From: Mesobacillus jeotgali
GTDB lineage: Bacteria > Bacillota > Bacilli > Bacillales > Cytobacillaceae
Length of the DNA stretch: 64,000 nt
Reading direction: 5' to 3'
NCBI RefSeq assembly: GCF_014856545.2
Contig: NZ_CP109811.1
Location: forward strand, 4,768,001-4,832,000
Position 1 is the first letter of the stretch. Each line of letters begins with the position of its first letter. Both the position numbers and the translations under genes were made by a program. Below are positions 1-9,095 of the stretch, piece by piece. The notes under the pieces are model-generated. The model saw only the letters and a program-made list of their open reading frames with translations, was not told where the DNA came from and did no database searches.

Positions 1-25
1 TGCGGTTTTTTCTCATTCCAAATAC

Positions 26-772
26 TTATTCTTTGTTATTATTCAAATTGCCAATTAGAGAATCGATTTTAGCAGCTGAAGCTTCGGAAACTGTTTTTTC
101 AATATGAAGCATCGCGGAGAGTACGTATATGAAGGCCTCGTACATCGGGGATGTTTGTAATTGGTGAGCGAAGAGTGGATGAAAATGTACGCCCATATCT
201 TTTCTGGCTTCATAATCAAAATGATAGAAATCGGTAACCGGGAAATAAAGTCCGTCTCCCATTGGCATTAAGGTTCCGACCACAACTTCTCCAACTTTTA
301 CAGGAACTGCAAGAGAATCCACCACGATTACATCTATCAGCTTCTCTTCCAGCATGTCCATGACAATCAGGACATCATCGTTATACTTATACACAATAGC
401 GTAAAACTTTGTAACCGCTTGATCGAATGTTTTCATCCACGATTCCAAAATAGGCTGGCTCTTAAAAATTTGTTTATGCGTGTTGATATATTCATCGATA
501 CATGTGCTGCTGAAAGATAATTTTGATTCGCAGGATAGCCGCCACCAAAATAGATTTTGCAGCAAAGCAGCTTCCTTTTCCTCCATTACATCCATATTCT
601 CCATCAGTTTCTTGAGAAACGATAAATATACAGGGTAGCATTCTTTTAATGCAAACACCGTGAAGTCGTTCCACACTTCGTTAACCATTTCTTCCTGTAA
701 CTCTCTGGATAACGGATGGTCAGCCCGAAATTTTTTTCGTCCTGGTTCCTGTCTGTAAAAATTCGACAACAT
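26..772 (-). CDS. Unrecognised protein, N-terminus probably frameshifted
   Basis: I do not recognise this 248-residue protein; it has no signal peptide or clear membrane segment and is rich in charged and aromatic residues. The ATG at 772 has no good ribosome binding site. Ten bases upstream, an ATG at 782 follows a strong site (AAAGGTGG) and reads MKSNVVEFLQTG in another frame, ending after 20 codons. Removing one A from the A7 run (T7 at 731-737 on the plus strand) joins that start to this frame at residue KKFRADHP. The real gene is therefore probably 26-782 with a one-base indel, either an assembly error or a true mutation. Function unknown. Confidence 0.75.
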   Translation of the reverse strand: MLSNFYRQEPGRKKFRADHPLSRELQEEMVNEVWNDFTVFALKECYPVYLSFLKKLMENMDVMEEKEAALLQNLFWWRLSCESKLSFSSTCIDEYINTHKQIFKSQPILESWMKTFDQAVTKFYAIVYKYNDDVLIVMDMLEEKLIDVIVVDSLAVPVKVGEVVVGTLMPMGDGLYFPVTDFYHFDYEARKDMGVHFHPLFAHQLQTSPMYEAFIYVLSAMLHIEKTVSEASAAKIDSLIGNLNNNKE

Positions 773-953
773 TGCTTTTCATAATTTCACCACCTTTAGA
801 TTTTTTCGGCTGTTTTCGCATTGATTGTTGCTTTTCGTTCATGATCCTAAACTGAGATCGTAGGTGTAAAAGCAAACAAAGTTTACGAAAAGAGCTTTAT
901 TCTTTTACTAATTTGCTAAAACAGCTAAAAACCCTCTTGTCTATTTGGTGAAC

Positions 954-984
954 AAAAAAACCAAATGTACAAATGACATTTGGT
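954..984 (-). terminator. Intrinsic terminator of the N-demethylase operon
   Basis: Read on the minus strand, a 9-bp stem (ACCAAATGT/ACATTTGGT) is followed by seven T residues, directly after the reductase stop codon at 991. Confidence 0.8.
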
Positions 985-990
985 TCTCCA

Positions 991-1962
991 TTATAATTCC
1001 AATATTAAATCTCCCTTCCCGCGTGAAACGCAGCTTAGCATCATGTGATTGGAGCTCTGCTGCTCTTCTGTCAGGAAGGAATCGTAGTGGCTGATCTCCC
1101 CTTCTGCTACCTTCACCTCACATGTACCGCAGCCGCCGACCCTGCAGGAATACGGGACATCAATGCCATTCTCACGAAGGACATCGAGCAGCGATTGGTC
1201 TGCAGGCACATCCAGATGCTTGCCGCTCTGGGTCAATGTAACTGCAAACGGGACTGAATCCTTCATTACAGGTGGCGAGAAGCGTTCATAATGAATATTA
1301 AACGCAGGATAGCCATAGCTTTTGGCTGCACCAGTGAATTCATCGATCATTTTTTCCGGCCCGCAAAAATAAACATGTGTGCCGATTCGATGATCAGTTA
1401 GAAGATTCGGAGATAAGCGTCCTGGATTCTCACCTTTTGAAAAATAAAAATGACATTGTCCAGGGTAAACCTGGTTCAAATAATCGAAAAACGCGCACTC
1501 TTCTTTTGATTTAGCTGCATAATGCAGCTCAAAGGATTGGTTTTGTTCAGTAAGATCAGCCATCATCGATAAAAAGGGCGTGATTCCAATACCTGCTGCA
1601 TAAAAAACATGATGCTTGGCCTGAAAACTCAAAGGAAAGTGATTTTTCGGGTAGCTGACCTTTAACACATCCCCTTCAGAAACATGGTGATGCCAGTATT
1701 CAGAGCCGCCAGTTGAAGGTTCTGCTAGCCTTACTGCGATTTCAATCAAACCGGGTTCAGACAGGTTAAAAACTGAATATGATCTCTCCAATGTCGCTGA
1801 TTTCTTCGGCAAATAAGTGGTGATATGCGATCCCCCGCTGAAGGGTGGCAGCTTTGATCCATTAAGCGTCCGCAGAGTGAACCTTTTAATTGTCGCTGTT
1901 TCTTGTTTAATTGATTTTATCCGTACGTCCAAAGTGGAATTCCGTTGCAACCTAGGCTCCAC
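991..1962 (-). CDS. Ferredoxin-NAD(P)H reductase fused to 2Fe-2S ferredoxin (PDR/VanB type)
   Basis: This 323-residue protein has the three-part layout of phthalate-dioxygenase-reductase-like enzymes: a flavin-binding beta barrel (RSYS near residue 60), a nicotinamide-binding domain (YAAGIGITPF near 120-130, YFCGPEKM near 200), and a C-terminal plant-type 2Fe-2S ferredoxin with cysteines in CRVGGCGTC and a last cysteine in LSCVSRG. It should pass electrons from NAD(P)H to a partner oxygenase. It is the last gene of a three-gene operon with the DmmA-like protein and the heme-dependent N-demethylase, 8 bp downstream of the former, so the heme protein is the likely electron acceptor. The substrate cannot be read from sequence. 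Confidence 0.88.
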   Translation of the reverse strand: MEPRLQRNSTLDVRIKSIKQETATIKRFTLRTLNGSKLPPFSGGSHITTYLPKKSATLERSYSVFNLSEPGLIEIAVRLAEPSTGGSEYWHHHVSEGDVLKVSYPKNHFPLSFQAKHHVFYAAGIGITPFLSMMADLTEQNQSFELHYAAKSKEECAFFDYLNQVYPGQCHFYFSKGENPGRLSPNLLTDHRIGTHVYFCGPEKMIDEFTGAAKSYGYPAFNIHYERFSPPVMKDSVPFAVTLTQSGKHLDVPADQSLLDVLRENGIDVPYSCRVGGCGTCEVKVAEGEISHYDSFLTEEQQSSNHMMLSCVSRGKGDLILEL

Positions 1963-1970
1963 CTCCTATT

Positions 1971-2429
1971 CTATTTGATACTTACATAGCCGAGATAGGC
2001 ATCCAAACGGCGTGAATAATGGTCCGACACTTCGAGTTCCTGGCCGCAGTGTATGCAAGTGACATGCGTTTCATCCTCCACTTCACTTTCAGAGTGGCAA
2101 GTGCAGCAGACCAGTCTCTTTTTAGCAGATCCAATAGTGAGCAGCTGCCAGTCGTGTTCGGAAAAACCTGCCTTTATGGCTTCCCCTTGCATCCTTTTTA
2201 CAAAATCAGCCTTGCCTGAAATGTAGAGATACGCGCCCATTTTCTGCTGGCTGAACCATTCGTCCACAAATCCTTCTTCGCTTTCTTCCGAAAAAATTTG
2301 AAAATCAAATGGCACATTCTCATCCATTGCCTGGCGAACGAGAATATATAAAGACCTTGCCCCTTCCGAATCTGCACAGAATAAAAACTTTCTCTTACCT
2401 TCCATCAATGAAGAATGATCTTGAATCAT
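1971..2429 (-). CDS. DmmA-like subunit of a dimethylamine-monooxygenase-type enzyme
   Basis: A 152-residue protein with an N-terminal alpha/beta half that looks like a reductase-type nucleotide fold (LFCADSEGARSLYILVRQA) and a C-terminal zinc-ribbon-like or metal-binding part with two cysteine pairs (CCTCHSE and CIHCG, near residues 108-128). This layout matches proteins annotated as the DmmA family, which accompany heme-dependent oxidative N-demethylases. It overlaps the upstream DUF3445 gene by 4 bp (ATGA), so the two are translationally coupled. It may be a structural or electron-transfer subunit; its exact job is not visible in the sequence. Confidence 0.75.
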   Translation of the reverse strand: MIQDHSSLMEGKRKFLFCADSEGARSLYILVRQAMDENVPFDFQIFSEESEEGFVDEWFSQQKMGAYLYISGKADFVKRMQGEAIKAGFSEHDWQLLTIGSAKKRLVCCTCHSESEVEDETHVTCIHCGQELEVSDHYSRRLDAYLGYVSIK

Positions 2430-3376
2430 CTCTTTTTTAATTCCCCTTCCAGATACTCCAGGACAACATCACGGTAGAGAGATATGCCCTTATAGTCAGC
2501 GATGAATTCCGGAAGTTCTTTGAGGATCGCCGAAAACTGCTTTAGCCATGCTGTATGCTGAATGAAATCCTCCAGCGCAAGCATATGGGTATGAATCGTA
2601 AATAAAATTCCATTGCTTTTTGGCAGACGGAATAATTTTTGGACTTCCACTCGAAGATGTACCAGCTCGCCTACATTTTCTTTGGTCACTTTTTTACGAG
2701 CCTGTCCCCACTCGGCAAAGGTTTCGAGGGATGTATCCAAGCGGTTTCCTGCCATCAGTGACCAGTTTTTCCTCCACCATGGACTTCCTGGCTCGATTCT
2801 CATTAAAAACTGGAGGATCCGTTCATCAAGGGACTCCGATTTGAAGCCTGGAATCGGTGTATGTATTTCTTTGAAGGACATGCCAGCATCAAAATACAAT
2901 GACCAATTGGCCGGGAAGCAAAGCTGGCCAGCATCCAGAAATAAATCTCCGTCCCGCTGCATCATCAGGATCAAGTCTTCCTGGACATGCCGCCCCACAA
3001 AATCCAGGGGCTCCATGTTCAATGTAGACTGATCACCAAAAGTGAAAGATTGTTTTTCACCCGTTTGCTGGTTTGTGAATATCCAATGATCATCATTGGT
3101 AACAAGCTTGAATGTTTCAGGATAATATTTGGCCAGCTGGTGCAGGATTAAATCCAAAGCTTCCCACTGGGCACCCATTGTATGGGGTTCTGAGTAATAA
3201 CAGCGCTCGGGATGCTTTTTCAGCAGCTCTCTTTTCAAATTCATTTCCTCTATATAAGATTCCGTCACTTCGATGGCAATTGGTGGATTTAATGGAATTG
3301 CATTGTTAGAATATCTATAGACATCATGTTCACCAAATGGATAAGGAAATACGCGGTTTTTCTCAGTGGAGACCAT
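2426..3376 (-). CDS. Heme-dependent oxidative N-demethylase family protein (DUF3445)
   Basis: The 316-residue protein resembles the DUF3445/HDOD family: the N-terminal YPFGEHDVYRYSNNAI and central LDAGQLCFPANWSL and HTPIPGF stretches are typical. Family members bind heme in a PAS-like fold and oxidatively remove methyl groups from secondary amines such as dimethylamine, with electrons supplied by a ferredoxin reductase. Here it is the first gene of an operon followed by the DmmA-like subunit and the reductase. Start at 3376 follows an AGAGGGGATAGG ribosome binding site. The genes probably let the cell use or detoxify methylated amines; the actual substrate is an inference. Confidence 0.82.
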   Translation of the reverse strand: MVSTEKNRVFPYPFGEHDVYRYSNNAIPLNPPIAIEVTESYIEEMNLKRELLKKHPERCYYSEPHTMGAQWEALDLILHQLAKYYPETFKLVTNDDHWIFTNQQTGEKQSFTFGDQSTLNMEPLDFVGRHVQEDLILMMQRDGDLFLDAGQLCFPANWSLYFDAGMSFKEIHTPIPGFKSESLDERILQFLMRIEPGSPWWRKNWSLMAGNRLDTSLETFAEWGQARKKVTKENVGELVHLRVEVQKLFRLPKSNGILFTIHTHMLALEDFIQHTAWLKQFSAILKELPEFIADYKGISLYRDVVLEYLEGELKKR

Positions 3377-3551
3377 CCTATCCCCTCTTTTCTGAATTTT
3401 TCATCTATCTAATACTATACATAAGTTTGCTGATGAATTCATTACAAGGGCGAAAGTTGGACAAGCTTATAGATGGCAAGTTATAAACTGCGGTATAAAT
3501 GTGTCTTTTTTCTGAAAAAATGATGAAGTATTAAAAGCCGGAGTTTATCAC

Positions 3552-3580
3552 TTGACACTTAATAGGTTTTATATAATAAT
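3552..3580 (+). promoter_or_regulatory. Candidate ahpC promoter
   Basis: A perfect -35 hexamer TTGACA (3552-3557) is followed by the AT-rich TATAATAAT stretch (3572-3580). The spacing to the best -10 match TATAAT is short (14 bp), while AATAAT gives 17 bp, so the exact -10 is uncertain. Confidence 0.5.
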
Positions 3581-3590
3581 CGTTACTGTA

Positions 3591-3605
3591 TTAGAATTAT
3601 TCTAG
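3591..3605 (+). promoter_or_regulatory. PerR-box-like operator upstream of ahpC
   Basis: TTAGAATTATTCTAG is a perfect inverted repeat and matches the PerR consensus TTATAATNATTATAA at 12 of 14 fixed positions. It lies just downstream of the candidate promoter and about 80 bp before ahpC, a known PerR target in Bacillus, so peroxide-controlled repression is likely. Confidence 0.65.
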
Positions 3606-3683
3606 TTTACCGAATAGTTAACTGAACTCAATCAGTGAAACTATTTCAAAAAATAATTCAACCATTCAAGGAGGAAATTAATC

Positions 3684-4247
3684 ATGGCATTAATCGGCAC
3701 TCAAGTTTTACCATTCACAGCTAACGCATTCCACAACGGAGAGTTCATCACTGTTACTGAAGAAAACCTTAAAGGCAAGTGGAGCGTAGTTGTATTCTAC
3801 CCTGCTGACTTCACATTCGTATGCCCAACTGAGCTTGAAGACATGCAAAACGAATATGCTACATTAAAAGAAATGGGAGCTGAAGTTTACTCTGTATCAA
3901 CTGATACTCACTTCACTCACAAAGCATGGCATGACCACTCAGAAGCTATCGGCAAAATCGAGTACATCATGATCGGCGACCCTTCACAGAAGATCTCTCG
4001 CAACTTCGACGTATTGAACGAAGAAGATGGTCTTGCAGAACGCGGAACTTTCATCATCGATCCAGACGGCGTTATCCAAACTGTTGAAATCAATGCAGGC
4101 GGAATCGGCCGTGACGCTAGCCAGGTAGTAAGCAAGCTAAAAGCAGCACAATATGTACGCAACAACCCAGGTGAAGTTTGCCCTGCCAAGTGGAAAGAAG
4201 GCGGAGAAACTCTTAAGCCAAGCCTTGATCTTGTAGGAAAGATTTAA
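3684..4247 (+). CDS. ahpC: Alkyl hydroperoxide reductase subunit C (peroxiredoxin)
   Basis: A 187-residue 2-Cys peroxiredoxin. The peroxidatic cysteine is C47 in FTFVCPTE and the resolving cysteine is C166 in GEVCPAKW, both at the usual AhpC positions; length equals the family norm. It reduces hydrogen peroxide and organic hydroperoxides in the cytoplasm and is recycled by AhpF, whose gene follows after 13 bp. The start follows a strong AAGGAGG site. A PerR-like box upstream predicts induction by peroxide. Confidence 0.97.
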   Translation: MALIGTQVLPFTANAFHNGEFITVTEENLKGKWSVVVFYPADFTFVCPTELEDMQNEYATLKEMGAEVYSVSTDTHFTHKAWHDHSEAIGKIEYIMIGDPSQKISRNFDVLNEEDGLAERGTFIIDPDGVIQTVEINAGGIGRDASQVVSKLKAAQYVRNNPGEVCPAKWKEGGETLKPSLDLVGKI

Positions 4248-4260
4248 GGGGTACACTCCC

Positions 4261-5790
4261 ATGTTATTAGACGCAGAAATTAAAGCACAATTAGCCCAAT
4301 ATCTTCAAATGATGGAGGGCGATGTGCTGCTTAAAGTTAGCGCAGGATCGGATGATGTATCACGAGACATGCTGGCTTTAGTAGACGAATTGGCAACAAT
4401 GTCATCCCATATTAAAGTGGAGCATGCAGAATTAGAAAGAACACCTAGCTTCAGTGTCAACCGCCCTGGTGAAGACACTGGCGTGACTTTCGCGGGCATT
4501 CCTTTAGGACATGAATTCACTTCATTAGTCCTGGCTCTATTGCAGGTTAGCGGAAGAGCTCCTAAGGTAGACCAGAAAGTCATCGATCAGGTAAAAGCGA
4601 TTAAAGAAGAATATCGTTTTGAGACTTATGTCAGCCTCAGCTGCCATAACTGCCCTGATGTGGTGCAGGCCTTGAACCTGATGAGCATTTTAAACCCTGG
4701 CATTTCCCATGTCATGATTGATGGCGCAGCTTTTAAAGATGAAGTTGAAAGCAAGCAGGTCATGGCCGTGCCAACAGTCTTCCTGAATGGTGAAACATTC
4801 GGAAGCGGACGTATGTCCCTAGAAGAAATCCTTGCAAAAATGGGTTCAGGCCCTGATGCATCTGAATTGAACGATAAAGAACCTTACGATGTCCTTGTTG
4901 TCGGTGGCGGACCAGCTGGTTCGAGTGCGGCAATCTATGCGGCTCGTAAAGGAATCCGTACAGGAATCGTGGCAGAGCGCTTCGGCGGACAAGTTATGGA
5001 TACTTTGGGCATCGAGAACTTCATCAGTGTGAAGCATACTGAAGGTCCAAAGCTTGTCGCTAGCCTTGAAGAGCATGTGAAAGAGTATGGCGTTGACATC
5101 ATGAACTTGCAGCGTGCAAAACGCCTGTCGAAAAAAGATCTAATTGAGCTTGAACTTGATAATGGTGCAGTCCTTAAGAGTAAAACTGTCATCATCTCTA
5201 CTGGTGCCCGCTGGCGCAATGTCAATGTACCAGGAGAAGCTGAGTTCAAGAACAAAGGTGTTGCTTACTGCCCTCACTGTGACGGTCCATTGTTCGAAGG
5301 GAAAGATGTTGCGGTAATCGGCGGAGGAAACTCCGGTATTGAAGCAGCAATCGACCTTGCGGGTATTGTAAAACACGTTACAGTCATCGAGTTCAACCCT
5401 GAACTTAAAGCTGACCAAGTTTTACAAGACCGACTGCACAGCCTTCAGAACGTTACAGTTGTGACGAACGCACAGACAAGTGAAATTACCGGAACAGACA
5501 AAGTTAACGGTATTACGTACATCGACCGTGCTACAGGTGAAGAACACCATGTTGAATTGCAAGGTGTATTCGTCCAGATCGGCCTTGTACCGAACACAGA
5601 ATGGCTTGGTGACACGCTTGAGCGCACTCGCTTTGGTGAGATTGTCGTAGACAAGCATGGTGCCACAGACCTTCCTGGCGTCTTCGCTGCAGGCGACTGC
5701 ACGGACAGTGCCTACAAACAGATCATCATTTCAATGGGATCAGGTGCAACCGCAGCATTAGGTGCGTTTGATTACTTGATTCGTAACTAA
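4261..5790 (+). CDS. ahpF: Alkyl hydroperoxide reductase subunit F
   Basis: A 509-residue flavoprotein that hands electrons from NADH to AhpC. The N-terminal part is the tandem glutaredoxin-like domain with the redox pair CHNC near residue 130; the rest is thioredoxin-reductase-like, with an FAD site ([12 protein letters not shown] near 215), the catalytic CPHC near 340, an NAD site ([12 protein letters not shown]) and the C-terminal FAD motif AAGDCTD. It forms an operon with ahpC. Its intrinsic terminator has been split by a transposon starting 24 bp past the stop codon, so transcripts may now run into the element. Confidence 0.97.
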   Translation: MLLDAEIKAQLAQYLQMMEGDVLLKVSAGSDDVSRDMLALVDELATMSSHIKVEHAELERTPSFSVNRPGEDTGVTFAGIPLGHEFTSLVLALLQVSGRAPKVDQKVIDQVKAIKEEYRFETYVSLSCHNCPDVVQALNLMSILNPGISHVMIDGAAFKDEVESKQVMAVPTVFLNGETFGSGRMSLEEILAKMGSGPDASELNDKEPYDVLVVGGGPAGSSAAIYAARKGIRTGIVAERFGGQVMDTLGIENFISVKHTEGPKLVASLEEHVKEYGVDIMNLQRAKRLSKKDLIELELDNGAVLKSKTVIISTGARWRNVNVPGEAEFKNKGVAYCPHCDGPLFEGKDVAVIGGGNSGIEAAIDLAGIVKHVTVIEFNPELKADQVLQDRLHSLQNVTVVTNAQTSEITGTDKVNGITYIDRATGEEHHVELQGVFVQIGLVPNTEWLGDTLERTRFGEIVVDKHGATDLPGVFAAGDCTDSAYKQIIISMGSGATAALGAFDYLIRN

Positions 5791-5807
5791 TATAAGACCG
5801 CTTTGCT

Positions 5808-5813
5808 GCTAGA
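5808..5813. repeat. 6-bp target site duplication, left copy
   Basis: GCTAGA directly precedes the left end of the transposon and is repeated exactly at 9090-9095 after its right end. Confidence 0.85.
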
Positions 5814-5930
5814 TGTTTTTGACATCCTTAAATTTCCGAAAGTTGACGGTATTGCCTGTCCAGAATTAGTCGATTATAATGTCCGTATATAATTCGAAAC
5901 ATTTCGACATTTATTCTGGAGAAAGGAAAA

Positions 5931-5979
5931 GACGTCCCCCATAATGTATAACTGCGCCAACAGTTATACAGGAGACGTC
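5931..5979. repeat. Palindrome inside the transposon left end
   Basis: TGTATAACTG (5945-5954) and CAGTTATACA (5961-5970) form a perfect 10-bp stem around a 6-base loop, and GACGTC occurs on both outer sides (5931-5936 and 5974-5979). No T tract follows, so it is not a normal terminator. It may be an operator or a structure limiting read-through from ahpF. Confidence 0.65.
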
Positions 5980-6021
5980 CCACAAAAAAGTATATGGTTA
6001 TTGTATCAGATTATCAGCTGA

Positions 6022-6552
6022 TTGAAAACACTCTTACTGGAGTTTTTAGTTAGGGGTGCGGGGAGGATCCCTTCCCCTTGCTGTGGTAAAGACATGTTGG
6101 TTAGAGGTACAAAGAATCGAAAAGCCAAGGATCATACAGGTCAGAGTAAAACATATAACATCCGAAGAATGCAGTGCACCAATTGTCAGACCATCCATCA
6201 TGAACTTCCAGATTTATTGATTCCTTATAAACGCTATGAGGCTGAATGTATCGAAGACGTTCTTACGAACCCATCCACCCACATTGTTGCTGCCGAAGAT
6301 TCCACTCTTTCAAGATGGCACGGTTGGTTTCATCAATTAATGGATTATTGGATCGGCTGTTTGAACTCCATCATGATCAGGACCAACCAGGGAAAGATCC
6401 CCCAGGATGTTACGTCCAAATGTTCAGGGACCGCACTTCAAAGGATAGGACGCTTGGTAGGAGATGCCAATGGATGGCTGACAAGAATTGTCCGGCCCAT
6501 CGCAAATATAAATTTATGGTTACACACCCGTTCCGCATTCATTGTCCAATAG
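6022..6552 (+). CDS. Transposon accessory zinc-finger protein (DUF6431-like)
   Basis: This 176-residue protein starts with a zinc ribbon: CCGK near residue 20 and CTNC near residue 52, followed by HHELPDLLIPYKRY, which I recognise from DUF6431 proteins that travel with this type of transposon. Role unknown, perhaps DNA binding in transposition. The start is uncertain: it is TTG without a ribosome binding site. An ATG at 5994 opens a short overlapping frame (VIVSDYQLIENT) that looks like a more normal N-terminus and would join this frame if one base were lost near 6024, so the gene may be frameshifted. Confidence 0.65.
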   Translation: MKTLLLEFLVRGAGRIPSPCCGKDMLVRGTKNRKAKDHTGQSKTYNIRRMQCTNCQTIHHELPDLLIPYKRYEAECIEDVLTNPSTHIVAAEDSTLSRWHGWFHQLMDYWIGCLNSIMIRTNQGKIPQDVTSKCSGTALQRIGRLVGDANGWLTRIVRPIANINLWLHTRSAFIVQ

Positions 6553-6596
6553 AACCTGATTTACACTCGTGATAGACACAGAGAGGAGAATGTATC

Positions 6597-7952
6597 ATGA
6601 GTGATCATAAGAAATCAGAAGAATTGGCAGTGCAGCGTTTTCAGCTGATATCCCCTTTATTGGCAGAGGGGCTTGACGCTGGGAAAGTAAAGGAGTTAAG
6701 AGACCAGATAGCGAAGGCTAGCGGTCTTTCTGAAAGAACCATCAGGCGATATTTGGCTCAATTTCAGGTAGATGGGTTTGGAGGACTAAAGCCGCAAGGA
6801 AGAAAAGGTGCTCAAAAGTCTGAGGCTATCCCTCCTCATTTATTGGAACAGGCAATCCTTCTGCGTAAGGAAGTGCCGAGCCGGAGCGTGGCTCAAATCA
6901 TACAGATACTCGAGTGGGAAGGGTTGGCTGAACCAGGGCAGATCAAAAGGTCAACGCTCCAGGAAAAGCTCACTGAAAAAGGTTACAGCACACGGCATAT
7001 GCGACTCTACTCCCAGACAGGAGTAGCTGCCAGGAGATTTCAGAAGCGACATCGCAACCAACTCTGGCAATCAGATATCAAGTATGGCCCTTACCTGCCA
7101 ATTGGTCCGAATGGAATGAAGAAACAAGTATATCTTGTCGCCTTTATCGACGACGCCACCAGATTTGTGCTTCACGCAGCTTTCTACCCTACTTTGGATT
7201 CAAGGATCATTGAAGATGCCTTTCGGCAGGCCATACAAAAGTATGGTGTTCCAGAAGCTGTTTATTTTGATAATGGAAAGCAATATCGAACCAAATGGAT
7301 GTCGCGTACCTGCTCAAAAATAGGCACCCGCCTTACATACACAAGGCCATACTCAGCTGAATCAAAAGGGAAAATTGAACGCTTTAACAGAGTAATAGAT
7401 TCATTCATAAGTGAGGCTGTCATCGAAAAACCCAATACACTTGATCGTCTGAATGAGCTTTTCCAAGTGTGGCTGACAGAGTGTTATCAGAATAAGCCTC
7501 ATTCTGCACTTGGGGAGAAAATCAGCCCGGAAACGGCATTTCGTTCAGATAAGAAAGCGATTCGGTTCATCGATCCGGATACGTTGAGTAATGCATTTCT
7601 CCATTGTGAAACGAGGAAAGTTGATAAATCAGGATGCATCAGTTTCATGGATCAAAAATATGAGGTGGGCCTGACATTCATTGGACGACAGGTTGAAGTT
7701 GTTTATGACCCTGCGAATATCGAGGAGCTAACCATTGAGTTCGAGGGTCATATTCCATGGAAAGCCAAGAAGCTGGTCATTGGGGAAAGAGCTGGGAAGC
7801 GTCCTGCATTACCTGAGCACCTGCAGGTGCAGGATGTAGAATCTTCAAGACTATTAAAGGCAGCTGAACGAAAGAACCAGGAACGTCAAACTGAACAGAA
7901 ACCTGCCGTGACCTTCCGTGCCGTTTGGAAGGAGGATGATTCTCGTGTTTGA
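6597..7952 (+). CDS. DDE-type transposase/integrase (rve, Mu/TnsB-like)
   Basis: A 451-residue transposase. The N-terminus (about 10-120) holds helix-turn-helix segments (GLSERTIRRYLAQF). The catalytic core has the DDE triad: D in WQSDIKYGP, D in YFDNGKQY and E in ESKGKIERFNR. The C-terminal third resembles the Mu transposase C domain (KYEVGLTFIGRQVEVVYDP). It catalyses strand transfer at the element's ends, helped by the ATPase encoded downstream, whose start overlaps this gene by 8 bp. Confidence 0.92.
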   Translation: MSDHKKSEELAVQRFQLISPLLAEGLDAGKVKELRDQIAKASGLSERTIRRYLAQFQVDGFGGLKPQGRKGAQKSEAIPPHLLEQAILLRKEVPSRSVAQIIQILEWEGLAEPGQIKRSTLQEKLTEKGYSTRHMRLYSQTGVAARRFQKRHRNQLWQSDIKYGPYLPIGPNGMKKQVYLVAFIDDATRFVLHAAFYPTLDSRIIEDAFRQAIQKYGVPEAVYFDNGKQYRTKWMSRTCSKIGTRLTYTRPYSAESKGKIERFNRVIDSFISEAVIEKPNTLDRLNELFQVWLTECYQNKPHSALGEKISPETAFRSDKKAIRFIDPDTLSNAFLHCETRKVDKSGCISFMDQKYEVGLTFIGRQVEVVYDPANIEELTIEFEGHIPWKAKKLVIGERAGKRPALPEHLQVQDVESSRLLKAAERKNQERQTEQKPAVTFRAVWKEDDSRV

Positions 7953-8745
7953 AGCCTTCTATGAAATGGATTACACACCTTTCGCCAGAGATCTTCCGAC
8001 TGATCAATTGTATGATTCCTCGATGATGCAAGAAATCCTTGGAAGGCTGAAGTACACAGCTGAAAGACAGCTTTTCGCCGTTCTGAGTGGGGATAGTGGT
8101 ACTGGAAAGACTACGACCATCCGTAAGTTTGTGGACAAATTGGATAAAAGGAAATTCCATATCCTTTACCTGTCTGACTCTAAGTTAACACCTCGGCATT
8201 TTTACAAAGGTCTTCTGGAACAGTTAGGCTCCGAAGCGAAGTTTTACCGGGGAGATGCAAAACGGCAGCTTCATCGTGAGATTGAATTAATGAAAGGCAT
8301 ACGAGGGCTACAACCTGTGGTGGTAGTGGATGAAGCCCATCTTCTGGACCGTGAAATGCTTGAAGAGGTTCGTTTCCTACTGAACTTCAAAATGGATTCG
8401 CAAAGCCCGATGGCGCTTATCCTTGTCGGTCAAAGTGAATTATGGGATCGACTTCGGCTCCAATCATACGCAGCCATACGCCAAAGAATCGATATCCAAT
8501 TTCAGCTAGGACATCTCGATCGTGCCCAAGTTGAAGAATATGTTTCTAGGCACCTTCGTTATGCCGGAGTTGACCAACCAATATTCTCTGACGGGGCTCT
8601 CGATGAAATCCATCGGTTTTCTGGTGGTGCCGCAAGGCTCATAGATAAACTCTGCACGCATAGTCTACTCTATGGCTCACAAAATGGCCGAAGGATCATT
8701 GACGACCATATGATCAAGCAAGTCATCCAGGGTGAACTTTCATGA
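7945..8745 (+). CDS. ExeA/TniB-like AAA ATPase of the transposon
   Basis: I place the start at GTG 7945, 8 bp inside the transposase gene, because it follows AAGGAGG at the right distance and gives the usual N-terminus FEAFYEMDYTPFARDLP. The 266-residue product has a Walker A motif (GDSGTGKTTT), a Walker B motif (VVVDEAHLL), sensor-like ILVGQSEL and the C-terminal GGAARLIDKL seen in ExeA-type ATPases. In Tn7/Tn552/Mu relatives such ATPases choose the target and activate the transposase. Confidence 0.88.
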   Translation: MFEAFYEMDYTPFARDLPTDQLYDSSMMQEILGRLKYTAERQLFAVLSGDSGTGKTTTIRKFVDKLDKRKFHILYLSDSKLTPRHFYKGLLEQLGSEAKFYRGDAKRQLHREIELMKGIRGLQPVVVVDEAHLLDREMLEEVRFLLNFKMDSQSPMALILVGQSELWDRLRLQSYAAIRQRIDIQFQLGHLDRAQVEEYVSRHLRYAGVDQPIFSDGALDEIHRFSGGAARLIDKLCTHSLLYGSQNGRRIIDDHMIKQVIQGELS

Positions 8746-8978
8746 AAAGCCGTTGGAAAGAAATGAATTACAATGAAGAGTTGGATTGTTGGGTTGTATT
8801 TTGGGGGGACAATGCTGGTTATAAGATGCGATGTGGAGAATGGTTTGATCTTCATCTAGGTAATGGCAAGACTCTTTCCTGCCGTCTGGAACTGGGTAGG
8901 GATTGGTATATTTTCACTGGTCGTAACGACGTAAAGTTCTATCTTAAGAAAAACGAGACGTACCAAGTTGACTTGTAA
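8742..8978 (+). CDS. Small transposon protein (DUF5348-like)
   Basis: A 78-residue protein that overlaps the ATPase stop by 4 bp (ATGA), so it belongs to the transposon operon. It is rich in aromatic and beta-forming residues (CWVVFWGD, CGEWFDLHLG, WYIFTGR) and resembles small DUF5348 proteins. Its role is unknown. Confidence 0.72.
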   Translation: MKSRWKEMNYNEELDCWVVFWGDNAGYKMRCGEWFDLHLGNGKTLSCRLELGRDWYIFTGRNDVKFYLKKNETYQVDL

Positions 8979-9089
8979 AATCGTTGGGAAGCAGGAAAAC
9001 TGCCTCCCTTTTCATTTTGGACAGGAAATCCGTCAGTTTTCGGACAATTAGTACCATCAATTTCCGGACATTGTAGAACGTCATTAACA

Positions 9090-9095
9090 GCTAGA
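9090..9095. repeat. 6-bp target site duplication, right copy
   Basis: GCTAGA repeats the six bases at 5808-5813 and directly follows the transposon's right end. Confidence 0.85.

Larger units (their letters stand above)
5814..9089 (+). mobile_element. Complete 3.28-kb DDE transposon with ExeA-like ATPase
   Basis: The ends are inverted repeats: the first 39 bases from 5814 and the reverse complement of the last 39 bases to 9089 align without gaps, both starting TGTT..TGAC. Each end also holds a second copy of a sub-motif of the type TGTCCGAAAAYTGACGG (around 5831-5885 and 9017-9070), as expected for several transposase-binding sites. A perfect 6-bp duplication GCTAGA flanks it. Inside are four plus-strand genes: a zinc-finger protein, a DDE transposase, an ATPase and a small protein, the last three overlapping. 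This resembles Tn7/Tn552/Mu-like elements. All key residues look intact, so it may still move. Confidence 0.9.
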
